From Bradyrhizobium lablabi (GTDB lineage: Bacteria; Pseudomonadota; Alphaproteobacteria; Rhizobiales; Xanthobacteraceae): a stretch of 64,000 nt of DNA. The position numbers and the translations under genes are program-made. This document shows positions 1 through 8,215 of this stretch, one piece after another. Each line of letters begins with the position of its first letter. Position 1 is the stretch's first letter. The DNA is taken from positions 124,001-188,000 of the forward strand of contig NZ_JAFCLN010000009.1 of the NCBI RefSeq assembly GCF_018129385.1, written 5' to 3'. Below the pieces are notes generated by a model. The model ran no database searches. It worked only from the letters and a program-made list of their open reading frames with translations, and was not told the DNA's origin.

Positions 1-1215
1 AATGCCCCAGGCCTTGGTCAGGAGCAGGCCGGAGCCGGAGCCGCCGAGCGGACCGCCGCCGAACGAGCCCGGAGGAGCATAGATGGCGTCAGAGGTCGCG
101 CCGAAGCCGACGCTCTGGTAGCCGAGGCCGCTGCCACCGAACATCGCGAAGCTTGGCGAAGTGCCCGAGGTCGAGATGACGTTCTTGGTGGTGCCGACGG
201 CATACGAAGCATCGATCTTGATGTCGTCGCCCGGACCGGTCGGGATGTTCTTGATCTGCAACGCAGCCATCACCGAACCGCCCCACTTGTCTTCGGGATG
301 TCCGCTGATCTCAGACAGGTTGGTCGGAGCGCCGCCGGCGCCCAAGGTGTTGTACGAGGCGTTCACGAGATGAGCCGCGCCCGACACCTGGAAGAGACCC
401 CAGGCCTGATCGACGCGAATGCGGCCGACGATGTCGGGAGCATGCGTGCCGCCGTAGGACTGGGTGCCGGTGCCGTTGGCGCCGACGCCGAGCGAGGTAT
501 TCCACACCTGGGTGCGGTTCCACACGGTCGGGTCGTCGAGACCGATGCTGGCCGACACGCCGTTGCCGAATTCGGCAGTGTACTGGATGTTGTTGACGCC
601 GGTGTCGGTGGTGTGGCCGCCGAGCAGGTTGGAGTCGATGTTGCCGGGAACGCCATGCCAGGGGGTGGCGTAGGCCGAAGCCGACTTACCGAAGGTGAAG
701 CCGGCGAACTGGATGAACACGAACTCGACCGCGACGTAACCGCCGCCGGCGGTGGAGAGCAGCGAGCTGTTGAGGCCGCCCGGGGTGCCGGAAGACGGCG
801 AAGCCGGCGCGACGCCGAGAGCGGCCGGGTTGCTGTTGCCGAAATTGTTGAACTGGAAGTCGCCCTGACCGAAGGTGCGGACCACGCCGTATTCGGTCGC
901 GGTGCGTGTGTCGATCTGAAGCGCGAAACGCGAGCGGCCGACGAAGTAGTCGCGGAAGCGGTTCTGCTGGCCGAAGTCACCGCTCCAGGCCGGCTGGCCG
1001 TGAGCGCCGCCGTTGAAGGTGGTGTCGACGCGCAGATAGCCGCCGATCTTGATGCAGGTGTCGGTGCCGGGGATATAGAAGAAGCCGGCGCCGTAGAGCG
1101 AGCAGACCTTAACGTATTCGACCGCCTTGGCCTTCACGGGAAGGTCCGCGGCCTGGGCTGCGCCGGTGGCGAGAAGCGCCGCCGCCGAGCCGAGGATTAG
1201 TTTTCTTATCGTCAT
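1..1215 (-). CDS. Outer-membrane porin, 3' end outside window
   Basis: The 405 visible residues begin MTIRKLILGSAA, with a cleavable signal peptide ending near AAQA, and continue into the Cys-containing N-terminus (VCSLYGAGFFYIPGTDTC, IKIGGYLRVD) seen in the Bradyrhizobium/Nitrobacter porin family. The rest is glycine- and aromatic-rich with the alternating pattern of beta-strands. It should form a trimeric channel in the outer membrane for passive entry of small solutes. The ATG at 1213-1215 is preceded by GGAGAG at a good distance. The reading frame is open to the window edge, so the C-terminal strand and final aromatic residue are not seen. Long antisense frames over this gene are composition artefacts. 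Confidence 0.9.
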   Translation of the reverse strand, partial: MTIRKLILGSAAALLATGAAQAADLPVKAKAVEYVKVCSLYGAGFFYIPGTDTCIKIGGYLRVDTTFNGGAHGQPAWSGDFGQQNRFRDYFVGRSRFALQIDTRTATEYGVVRTFGQGDFQFNNFGNSNPAALGVAPASPSSGTPGGLNSSLLSTAGGGYVAVEFVFIQFAGFTFGKSASAYATPWHGVPGNIDSNLLGGHTTDTGVNNIQYTAEFGNGVSASIGLDDPTVWNRTQVWNTSLGVGANGTGTQSYGGTHAPDIVGRIRVDQAWGLFQVSGAAHLVNASYNTLGAGGAPTNLSEISGHPEDKWGGSVMAALQIKNIPTGPGDDIKIDASYAVGTTKNVISTSGTSPSFAMFGGSGLGYQSVGFGATSDAIYAPPGSFGGGPLGGSGSGLLLTKAWGI

Positions 1216-1798
1216 CAGTGACTCTCCGGATTGATATACACGCCCGCTCTTCAAAAGCTTGAACGCATGCGTGCATCTCTTAGCGTGGAAGTCGCTGCGC
1301 AACATGACAGGGAAGTGAATTGGGCTACTTCGTGGCTGACTGTGTTTTTTGCGCAACGTGAGAAGTCATGATGGGAATTTTCTTTCCCGCAGGCTGATCA
1401 AAGCAGCACAAAATGACGTCCATCATTTCAATCTGCTGCGGAGAAATTCGATGGGAGCGCCGTTATTGAGCGTTTCGATGGAATGAAATCGCCTGCACAA
1501 ATGGCCGAAGCGGTACGATATGCAGGGGCATCACCGTCTTGTGACGGCGGAAATGAAATGCCCCGTCCGCTTGGAGGTGACGGACGGGGCGACTCAGAGC
1601 AAGAGCACCGCGTGGTTCAGCGCGTTGCCTGCCCCATATAGCCGCTCGAACATGATCGGAAAACGACAACGCGATGCCAAGTGCGTGATCGAGGATTTAG
1701 ATTCGTTCTGCGCAAAGATGCGGTGAGCAAAACTGTTTTCACTCACCTCCGACGCGTCGTGCGTTCAACGCGCGTGTGGAAATCAACCAGCGCGAAAA
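1216..1798. other. Non-coding stretch upstream of the porin gene
   Basis: This 583-base stretch must hold the porin promoter. I see no convincing coding frame. It has lower GC than the genes around it and contains one strong hairpin (1560-1590). A small dyad TTCAA/TTGAA lies at about 1252-1261, but I could not assign -35/-10 boxes with confidence. Confidence 0.5.
1560..1590 (-). terminator. GC-rich hairpin, possible terminator
   Basis: GCCCCGTCCG at 1560-1569 pairs perfectly with CGGACGGGGC at 1581-1590 across an 11-base loop. On the minus strand it is followed by ATTTCATTTCC, only moderately T-rich. It lies about 210 bases past the end of the methyltransferase remnant, so it may end that transcript, or it may be a regulatory hairpin. 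Confidence 0.4.
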
Positions 1799-2417
1799 TC
1801 ATCGGGAAATATCGGCTGTTTTGGCAAGCCAGACAGTGCGGCCGCCGGCCTGCCGATCTTCGATGACATGATCGATGATGTTAAAGCCGTGTCGCATGAG
1901 CAGTTGCTCGTATTCGGCGCAATCGAGACTCGCGTGATAGAGCGGATCGCCGCGATAGCTGCCGATCGCTTCGCCGAATGTCGGCCCGGTGTTGAACATC
2001 AGGAGAGTGTTTTGGTGCGCATGCGCGGCAAAGATGGAAAACATCGCGCGTTGCGCGCCGGGACTGAGGTGAAAAAAACTATCCCACGCCAGAATGCCGT
2101 CGAAGGTTCTGGCAAGCCGCAGGCTGCGCATGTCCGCCACGATCCACTCGTGGTCCGGCAGCCGATCGCGGCACAGTGCAATCAGGCTCGCCGAACCGTC
2201 GACCCCGGTGACGCGCACGCCGTGATCAGCCAGATGGCGTGCGACCGGCGTACTGCCGCCGCATCCGAGATCGAGCACTGCGGCTTTATGGCGCAGCAGC
2301 GCCAGGAACCTGTCGTGCCACGTCCGGTCGTTCCAGCCGCGGCTTCTGCGATCGGTATCCCAATCGGCGGCGTGGCGTTTCGTAATGCGCGATGATCTTT
2401 TCGGAGAGATCGTTCAT
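1799..2417 (-). pseudogene. Class I SAM-dependent methyltransferase, frameshifted near the N-terminus
   Basis: From the ATG at 2417 the frame reads MNDLSEKIIAHYE and then breaks. Removing one base from the TTT at 2378-2380 (plus strand) joins it to YERHAADWDTDR..RGWNDRTWHDRFL and on to the motif I glycine loop VLDLGCGGSTP and the VTGVD acidic strand. That is the normal start of this small-molecule methyltransferase family. As it stands, translation from the ATG meets a stop after about 39 codons; only a shorter product from an internal GTG (2278), lacking about 47 residues, could be made. The gene begins 15 bases after the upstream lipocalin-like gene, so it was probably the last gene of the ABC operon. 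A sequencing or assembly error is the main alternative. Confidence 0.75.
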
Positions 2418-2432
2418 GGTTGCGGTAACAGG

Positions 2433-3515
2433 CTAGTAGCCGGTCAGTTCGAGATAGCCGACACCGCGATGGCTGCCGGTAAAACTGATCGGCCCCTCCC
2501 AATAGGCGAAGCCGGTGGACATCCAGCTCTTCGGGTTGAGCGGCACGGTCTCAATGTTGAGGCCACGCGCGGGAATAGCCACGCGCCATGCGGTCGGCAC
2601 CTTGCGTCCCGCGATGTCGGTGAAGCTCGTTGGCGTCATGCTGTTGTCGGCGGCGGCGATCTCGACCGAGCGGCCGTCGGGTGTGATGAAGTTGCCGAAC
2701 AGGTTGTTGGCGCCGTCTTTCTGGCGCAGGCGATACAGCATCAGCTTTTCGCCGGTATCGAGATGCAGGGAGAACCAGTCCCATCCGCTTTGGTCGGAGG
2801 CGAGCGGCTGGCTGCTCCATTCCCGGTCCATCCAGGCAAGGCCGGTGACGTCGGCCGGCTTGTCGTCGATGACGATGCGGCCCGCCGCCTTGAAGAAGGG
2901 TTGGCTGTAGTAATAGGAGGCCTGGCCGCGATCCGATTTGCGGCTGAAACCGGCATCGCCTTGCAGCACCAGCGGCCGGTCGGCATCGAGCCGCAGGCTG
3001 TAGCTGAAGTCGGTCGATGATGCCGTGAGCTCGACGGGGGCGACGTGGTCGGCATCGAACGCATCGAGGCCGCGCATCCGCCAGTTGTCGATCCAGGCCT
3101 GGAACGGCGCGGTCTCGACGCCTGCCTGTCCGACGCCACCCCGCGCGAATGTTTCGGTGGAGCGATGGGTGTCGGCGCGGGTGACCGCGGCGTGGCCCAT
3201 CCAGGCATTGCGGTTGGCCCAGCCTTCCAGCGCCGGTCCCGGCTGCGTGGCCTGCCGGAACAGGGTCCATTGCGCGCCGTAGGCGGCGCCGGCGGCGTCT
3301 TTCAGATTGGCGGTCACATACCACCACTCGATGCGGAATTCCGGGTGCGGGCCGTGATCGGCGGGAAACACAAAGCGCTTGCCGGGCACGACAGCGGCAT
3401 ATCCATCCGCGGTCTCGGAGAGACCGGCAAAGCCTTGCGCAAAGGCCCTGCCACCGAGCAGGGCGAGTGCGCCACCTGCAAAGGCGCGGCGCGAAATTTT
3501 TCCGCTAGCGCTCAT
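2433..3515 (-). CDS. AttH/CrtC-like lipocalin-domain protein, Tat-exported
   Basis: The 360-residue product starts MSASGKISRRAFAGGALALLGG, a twin-arginine signal, followed by a two-domain lipocalin-like (hydroxyneurosporene dehydrogenase / AttH) fold with motifs EWWYVTANL, GHAAVT, GLAWMDREWSS and the closing WEGPISFTG. In Agrobacterium, AttH is the secreted companion of an ABC exporter; CrtC homologues hydrate carotenoids, but no carotenoid genes are nearby. The ATG at 3515 overlaps the last codons of the permease gene (stop at 3505-3507), which supports translational coupling; a TTG two codons earlier is less likely. The role is inferred as periplasmic partner of the transporter encoded just upstream; the substrate is unknown. 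Confidence 0.8.
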   Translation of the reverse strand: MSASGKISRRAFAGGALALLGGRAFAQGFAGLSETADGYAAVVPGKRFVFPADHGPHPEFRIEWWYVTANLKDAAGAAYGAQWTLFRQATQPGPALEGWANRNAWMGHAAVTRADTHRSTETFARGGVGQAGVETAPFQAWIDNWRMRGLDAFDADHVAPVELTASSTDFSYSLRLDADRPLVLQGDAGFSRKSDRGQASYYYSQPFFKAAGRIVIDDKPADVTGLAWMDREWSSQPLASDQSGWDWFSLHLDTGEKLMLYRLRQKDGANNLFGNFITPDGRSVEIAAADNSMTPTSFTDIAGRKVPTAWRVAIPARGLNIETVPLNPKSWMSTGFAYWEGPISFTGSHRGVGYLELTGY

Positions 3516-5964
3516 TGGCAAAAATCCGGATCAGGGCGGCGGGGTGCATGCGGGCGAGGCGGATGACCGGCAGCAGCGCCGCGCACAGCGCCGCGAACAG
3601 GGCAACGCCGAGCAACTGCATGAGTTGCAGCGGGAAGACGTGAAACGGTAGCCGCCAGCCGAACGCCTTGACGTTCACCACCGCGATCAGGCACCACGCC
3701 ACCAATAGTCCGAGCGGCAGCGCGAGCAGGGCGGTAATCAGCGCCACCGACATGGTCCTTGCCAGTTCGATCAGCGCCAGCCGCTGCCGGGTGATGCCGA
3801 TGGACCAGAGCGGGGCAAGTTGCGGCAGGCGGGAATTCGCCAGTGTCAGCAGGCTGGTGAGCAGGGCAATGCCGGCGACGCCAAGCGTAAACGTGTTGAG
3901 CGCCGCCGTTACCGCAAAGGTGCGGTTGAAAATGCGTTTGGACTCCGCCTTCATCGTCGCCTGATCGGCGAGGTTGCGGTCGTCGAGGCTGAACTGCTCC
4001 TTCATCGCCGTCAGCAGCGGCGGAATCTTTTCGGGCGCGACGCGAAGGCCAAATCTGGTTTGCGGCGTGCCGGGAAAACGCCGCGTCAGCGCGGCGTAGT
4101 TGACCGCGATCTGGCTCTTGGGATTGCCGTAGTCCGCATAGATACCGATGATCTCGACCGGCCAGTCGCCGCCGGGCGCAGATACCTCGATGCGGTCGCC
4201 GATCGAAAGATTCATTCGGCGCGAAAGCTGTTCGCTGATCAGGGCGGCGTCGCCGGCCCGCAGCCGTACCCAGGGATTTCTGATGGACTCCAGCAGCGGC
4301 CAGTGGTCGCTGTAAGTCGTGTGATCTGGCAGGCCCAGCACTTCGAGCGGCGCGCCGGCAAACTGCGTATCGGCGCGGCCGCCGGGCAGGACCGCCTGCA
4401 CCTCGTCCCGGTCGCGCAGCCAGGTTTTCATCTCGGTCGCCTGCCGGTCATTGGCCGCATTGACATAGACGTCGGCGGCGAGGCGGCCGTCGAGCCAGGT
4501 GACAAAGGTGCGGCTAAAACTTTCCACCATGGTGCCGACGCCGACATTGACCGCGAGCGCGAGCAAGAGCGCCATCAGCGCCAGCGACAATCCCGACAAT
4601 TGCTGGCGGCTGTCGGCAAAGAACCATTTTGGCAACGGCCGCGTGGCGCCGCGTTCGCCGAGCGAGAGCACGCGCTCGAGGATCGCCGGCAGCAGCAGTG
4701 CCGCGCCGAGCAGCAAGGCGGCGAGCATGGCGAATCCCGCGAGCAGGGAATCGCCGAGCCACAGGAAGCATCCCGCGGCGATGAATACAGCGAGCGCAGC
4801 GGCGCTCTGAAACTTCAGCCAGCGGCGCTGCGCCTGGTGCCAGGCCTGCGGTTGCGCGGAGGCGAGCACCGGAAGGCGGATTGCCTTCACCAGGCTGGCG
4901 CATGCGGCGATCAGCGCGCCTGATACGGAGATCGCGACGCCCGCGAGCCACCATGCCGGCTTGAGCGAGAGCTGTCCCGGAATTTGCGCGCCGTAGAGTC
5001 CGCGCAAGGAAGCGGCGACGTCGGGCAGCAGCGCTGCGGCGATGAAGTAGCCGCAGACGAGGCCGGCGAGGCCCGCCACCAGCGCCAGGGACACCAGTTC
5101 GGCCACCAATACCGTGTTGAGCATCCGCGCCGACACGCCGCAGGCGCGCAGCGTTCGCAGCATCGGCAGCCGTTGCTCGAAGGCAAGCCCGATCGACGAG
5201 TTGACGATGAACAGGCCGACGAAGAACGACAACAGGCCAAAAGCGGTCAGGTTGAGATGAAAGCTGTCGGTGAGGCGTTCGAGGTCGGTCGCTGCATCCG
5301 GCTCGACATAGCGGAGCGCATCGCCCGCGATGCTCTGCAATGACGCGCGAGGGCCGCGGTCCTTGCCGATCAAGAGGCGCGAGAGCTGATCCGGCTTGTT
5401 CAACAGTTTCTGTGCGATGCCGATATCGACCACCATGACACCAGGCACGAGTTGCGCCTGCACGCGTAGCGGCGGCAGTTGCGTGCCGTCATTGGCCAGC
5501 GGGGTTGCGCCCTCGTAAAGCTTGAGATCGGCCAGCGTTTCGGCCGATACCAGCATCTGGCCGGGCGGAGTGACGAAGGCTTGCAGATTGGCCGTGCCAA
5601 GGGTCGGCGCATTGCCGACTTGCGTGGGCATTGTCACCGGCTCGATGCCGAGCAGGCGCAAGCTGCGTCCGCCGATCTGGATGCGCCCCTCCAGCACCGG
5701 CGAGACCGGCCAGCCGGCGCGGCGGAGATCGACGAACAGTTTTTGCGGGAAGGTCGCGGCACTGCCGACCAGCATGGCGGTGCGCGTGCCGCCGAAGGTG
5801 GCCGCTGCGCGGTCGTAGGAATTGCGCGCCTGCTGGTTCAGCGCCTGCACGCCGCTCCACAACGCGGTCGCGGAGATCAGGCCGATCAATAGCGTCGCGA
5901 GCTGCATCGGATGGCGCCGCCAGTGGCTGAGCAGCACGGCGAGCGTCCAGACCGCGCGGCTCAT
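3505..5964 (-). CDS. ABC transporter permease, FtsX/MacB type, fused AttF-AttG-like
   Basis: The 819-residue membrane protein has an N-terminal transmembrane helix, a large extracytoplasmic domain (about residues 40-230), an FtsX-type helical block (about 235-380), further helices, a second extracytoplasmic domain (about 480-670) and a final FtsX block ending VIRLARMHPAALIRIFANER. This two-module layout corresponds to AttF and AttG joined in one chain and resembles LolC/E-type permeases that extract lipids or hydrophobic molecules rather than import solutes. The start ATG overlaps the stop of the ATPase gene (ATGA at 5961-5964). The gene is in an operon with the ATPase before it and the lipocalin-like gene after it. 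Confidence 0.85.
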   Translation of the reverse strand: MSRAVWTLAVLLSHWRRHPMQLATLLIGLISATALWSGVQALNQQARNSYDRAAATFGGTRTAMLVGSAATFPQKLFVDLRRAGWPVSPVLEGRIQIGGRSLRLLGIEPVTMPTQVGNAPTLGTANLQAFVTPPGQMLVSAETLADLKLYEGATPLANDGTQLPPLRVQAQLVPGVMVVDIGIAQKLLNKPDQLSRLLIGKDRGPRASLQSIAGDALRYVEPDAATDLERLTDSFHLNLTAFGLLSFFVGLFIVNSSIGLAFEQRLPMLRTLRACGVSARMLNTVLVAELVSLALVAGLAGLVCGYFIAAALLPDVAASLRGLYGAQIPGQLSLKPAWWLAGVAISVSGALIAACASLVKAIRLPVLASAQPQAWHQAQRRWLKFQSAAALAVFIAAGCFLWLGDSLLAGFAMLAALLLGAALLLPAILERVLSLGERGATRPLPKWFFADSRQQLSGLSLALMALLLALAVNVGVGTMVESFSRTFVTWLDGRLAADVYVNAANDRQATEMKTWLRDRDEVQAVLPGGRADTQFAGAPLEVLGLPDHTTYSDHWPLLESIRNPWVRLRAGDAALISEQLSRRMNLSIGDRIEVSAPGGDWPVEIIGIYADYGNPKSQIAVNYAALTRRFPGTPQTRFGLRVAPEKIPPLLTAMKEQFSLDDRNLADQATMKAESKRIFNRTFAVTAALNTFTLGVAGIALLTSLLTLANSRLPQLAPLWSIGITRQRLALIELARTMSVALITALLALPLGLLVAWCLIAVVNVKAFGWRLPFHVFPLQLMQLLGVALFAALCAALLPVIRLARMHPAALIRIFANER

Positions 5965-6659
5965 GCGATCAGCCCCGCATGCAGATGCACTTGCCGGTCG
6001 AGCGTCGCGGCCAGCCGCGTGCTGTGCGTCACCATCAGAAAACCGCAGCCGGAGCGGGTGACAAGGTCACGGGCCAGCGCCAGCACCTCGTCGGCGGTCT
6101 CTTCGTCGAGATTGCCGGTCGGCTCGTCCGCCAGTAGCAAGAGCGGCCTTGGCGCCAGCGCACGGCCGATCGCGACGCGCTGCTGCTGGCCGCCGGAGAG
6201 TTGCTCGGGATATCGCCGCAGCAGGTGACGGAGGCCGAGCCGTTCGACCAGCTCATCATGCCATTTTGCATCATGCCGGCCGGCGATGCGCGACTGGAAT
6301 TTGAGATTGTCCTCGACCGAAAGACTCGGGATCAGGTTGAACTGCTGAAACACGAGGCCAAGCCGGTCGCGGCGCAATTCGGCGCGGCCTGCGTCGGTCA
6401 GATCGGAGAGAACGACGTCCGCAAGCCTGATCTCGCCGCCATCGGCGGAATCGAGCCCGGCGATCAGATGCAACAGCGTGCTCTTGCCGCTGCCCGACTC
6501 TCCCGTCAGCGCGACGCTTTCGCCGGCCGCGACCTGGAGGTTGACGCCGCGCAGCACGGCAACGGTCTCGCTGGCCGAGCGATAGCTTTTGGTGAGGTTG
6601 GAGACGGCAAGCACGGAGGTGGGTTCACTCGTATTTTGCGTTGCGAAGTAGCATAGCAA
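5961..6659 (-). CDS. ABC transporter ATP-binding protein, LolD/MacB type
   Basis: The protein carries Walker A GESGSGKST (about residues 53-61 of the longest frame), Q-loop VFQQFNLIPSLSVEDN, signature LSGGQQQRVAIGRAL, Walker B LLLLADEPTGNLD and the H-loop VTHS. The Q-loop and PTGNLD wording are typical of the LolD/MacB/FtsE group that pairs with FtsX-type permeases, which is what the next gene encodes. The 5' end is uncertain: the longest frame uses TTG at 6659, while a GTG at 6614 gives a 217-residue protein beginning VLAVSNLTKSY, closer to the usual family start. Neither has a strong ribosome-binding site. Confidence 0.88.
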   Translation of the reverse strand: MLCYFATQNTSEPTSVLAVSNLTKSYRSASETVAVLRGVNLQVAAGESVALTGESGSGKSTLLHLIAGLDSADGGEIRLADVVLSDLTDAGRAELRRDRLGLVFQQFNLIPSLSVEDNLKFQSRIAGRHDAKWHDELVERLGLRHLLRRYPEQLSGGQQQRVAIGRALAPRPLLLLADEPTGNLDEETADEVLALARDLVTRSGCGFLMVTHSTRLAATLDRQVHLHAGLIA

Positions 6660-6744
6660 GGCCGCCGCGGCAGATCACGCAATCGATCCGGCTCCGACAT
6701 GATCGTGATCCGGTGCATGGCATGCAGCCAGTGCAAATGCCGGG

Positions 6745-6774
6745 TTGCCTTGGCGGGAAAGGCGTGGCTAGTCT
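6745..6774 (+). promoter_or_regulatory. Possible sigma-70 promoter for the MFS gene
   Basis: TTGCCT at 6745-6750 and TAGTCT at 6769-6774 are separated by 18 bases, 49 bases before the start codon of the transporter gene. The match is moderate and was found by eye only. Confidence 0.3.
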
Positions 6775-6823
6775 GGTCCAAGGCCGATCTCAAGAGGCCG
6801 AAAAAGACGACGGGGAGACTGAC

Positions 6824-8095
6824 ATGACCGCGCAACCGGTGCCGAAAGGCGCCTGGAAAATCACCTTCCTCCTGTTCCTGTTCATGCTGGTCAATTTTGC
6901 CGACAAGATCGTGGTCGGGCTCGCCGGCGTGCCGATCATGAACGATCTCAAGCTCGATGCCGAACAGTTCGGCACGCTCGGCTCCTCGTTCTTCCTGCTG
7001 TTCTCGATCTCGGCCATCATCGTCGGCTTCATCGTCAACAGCGTTCCGACGCGCTGGGTGCTGCTGATCATGGCGGTCATCTGGTCGCTGGCTCAGTTTC
7101 CGATGGTCGGCACCGTCAGCTTCACGACGCTATTGATCTGCCGCATCATCCTCGGCGCCGGCGAGGGCCCGGCGTTCTCGGTCGCGGCGCACGCGATCTA
7201 CAAATGGTTTCCCGACGAAAAGCGCACGCTGCCGACGGCGATCCTGTCGCAAGGCTCTGCGTTCGGCGTGATCCTCGCGGTGCCGGCGCTGAACTGGATC
7301 ATCGTCAATTATTCCTGGCACCATGCTTTCGGCGCGCTCGGCGTTGTCGGGCTGCTGTGGGTCGTCGCCTGGCTGCTGCTCGGCAAGGAAGGCCCGCTGG
7401 TCTCGACCGTGGCGGAAGCTGCGAACGAGCCGCGCATTCCCTATTTCCAGTTGCTCACCTCGCGCACCTTCATCGGCTGCGTGGCCGCAACCTTCGGCGC
7501 TTATTGGGCGCTGTCGCTGGGGCTGACCTGGTTCACGCCGTTCATCGTGCAGGGACTCGGCTTCTCGCAAAAAGATGCGGGGTGGGTTTCGGTGCTGCCC
7601 TGGGTGTTCGGCGCCACCATCGTGCTGCTGTCGGGCTGGATCTCGCAGGTGATGCTGACGCGCGGCTACACCACCCGCGGCGCGCGCGGCGTGCTCGGCG
7701 CGGCGCCGCTGGTGCTCGGCGGCTGCATCCTCGCCGTGCTGCCGCATGTCAACGGCGCGGGGCTACAGATCGCATTTCTGGTGGTCGGCTCTGGCCTGTG
7801 CGGCTCTATCTACGTGATGTGCCCGCCGATGATCGGCGAGTTCACGCCGGTGTCGCAGCGCGGCGCCGTGATCGCGATCTATGGCGCGCTCTATACGCTG
7901 GCCGGCATCATCGCGCCGCTGGTGATGGGCGCCGTGATCAAGCATGCCACGACGCCGCTCGAGGGCTATATGACCGGCTTCACCATCAACGCGGTGATCA
8001 TGGCGGCTTCGGGATTGCTGGGGCTGCTGTTGCTGTGGCCGAACACGGAACGCGCGCGGCTGGCGGCGTCGGCGCAGCAGCCGAAATTTGCGTGA
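6824..8095 (+). CDS. MFS transporter, anion:cation symporter-like
   Basis: The product is 423 residues with twelve predicted hydrophobic helices. It starts MTAQPVPKGAWKITFLLFLFMLVNFADKIVVG; the Asn-Phe-Ala-Asp in helix 1 and the later GAGEGPAFSVAAHAIYKWFP segment in helix 4 are characteristic of the organic anion (sugar-acid/phthalate) symporter branch. The ATG at 6824 has GGGGAG upstream. It converges on an N-acyl-D-amino-acid deacylase gene, separated from it by a palindromic repeat, so a shared substrate is possible but not shown. The specific ligand cannot be read from sequence. Confidence 0.85.
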   Translation: MTAQPVPKGAWKITFLLFLFMLVNFADKIVVGLAGVPIMNDLKLDAEQFGTLGSSFFLLFSISAIIVGFIVNSVPTRWVLLIMAVIWSLAQFPMVGTVSFTTLLICRIILGAGEGPAFSVAAHAIYKWFPDEKRTLPTAILSQGSAFGVILAVPALNWIIVNYSWHHAFGALGVVGLLWVVAWLLLGKEGPLVSTVAEAANEPRIPYFQLLTSRTFIGCVAATFGAYWALSLGLTWFTPFIVQGLGFSQKDAGWVSVLPWVFGATIVLLSGWISQVMLTRGYTTRGARGVLGAAPLVLGGCILAVLPHVNGAGLQIAFLVVGSGLCGSIYVMCPPMIGEFTPVSQRGAVIAIYGALYTLAGIIAPLVMGAVIKHATTPLEGYMTGFTINAVIMAASGLLGLLLLWPNTERARLAASAQQPKFA

Positions 8096-8106
8096 GGGTG
8101 GCATGG

Positions 8107-8213
8107 GGCCTCGTGGTTCGAGACGCGCGGCGTTGCCGCGCTCCTCACCATGAGGGACTAAGACCCTCATCCTGAGGAGCGGCGCTTGCGCCGCGTCTCG
8201 AAGGATGCAGGCC
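8107..8213. repeat. Long imperfect palindrome between convergent genes
   Basis: The element begins GGCCT and ends AGGCC. Arms containing TCGAGACGCG and CGCGTCTCGA, then GCTCCTCA / TGAGGAGC, then ATGAGGG / CCCTCAT fold back on one central axis around 8160. It fills nearly the whole gap between two convergent genes and could act as a bidirectional terminator. The wording matches a fold-back repeat I associate with Bradyrhizobium-type genomes; that recognition is from memory. Confidence 0.8.
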
Positions 8214-8215
8214 CG

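Noticed and set aside
298..1200. 300-codon open frame on the plus strand over the porin
   Set aside because: The opposite strand has a signal peptide, ribosome-binding site and porin motifs; this frame is a composition shadow.
1681..1866. Short frame in the non-coding stretch upstream of the porin
   Set aside because: No start signal, no family resemblance, and composition unlike coding DNA here.
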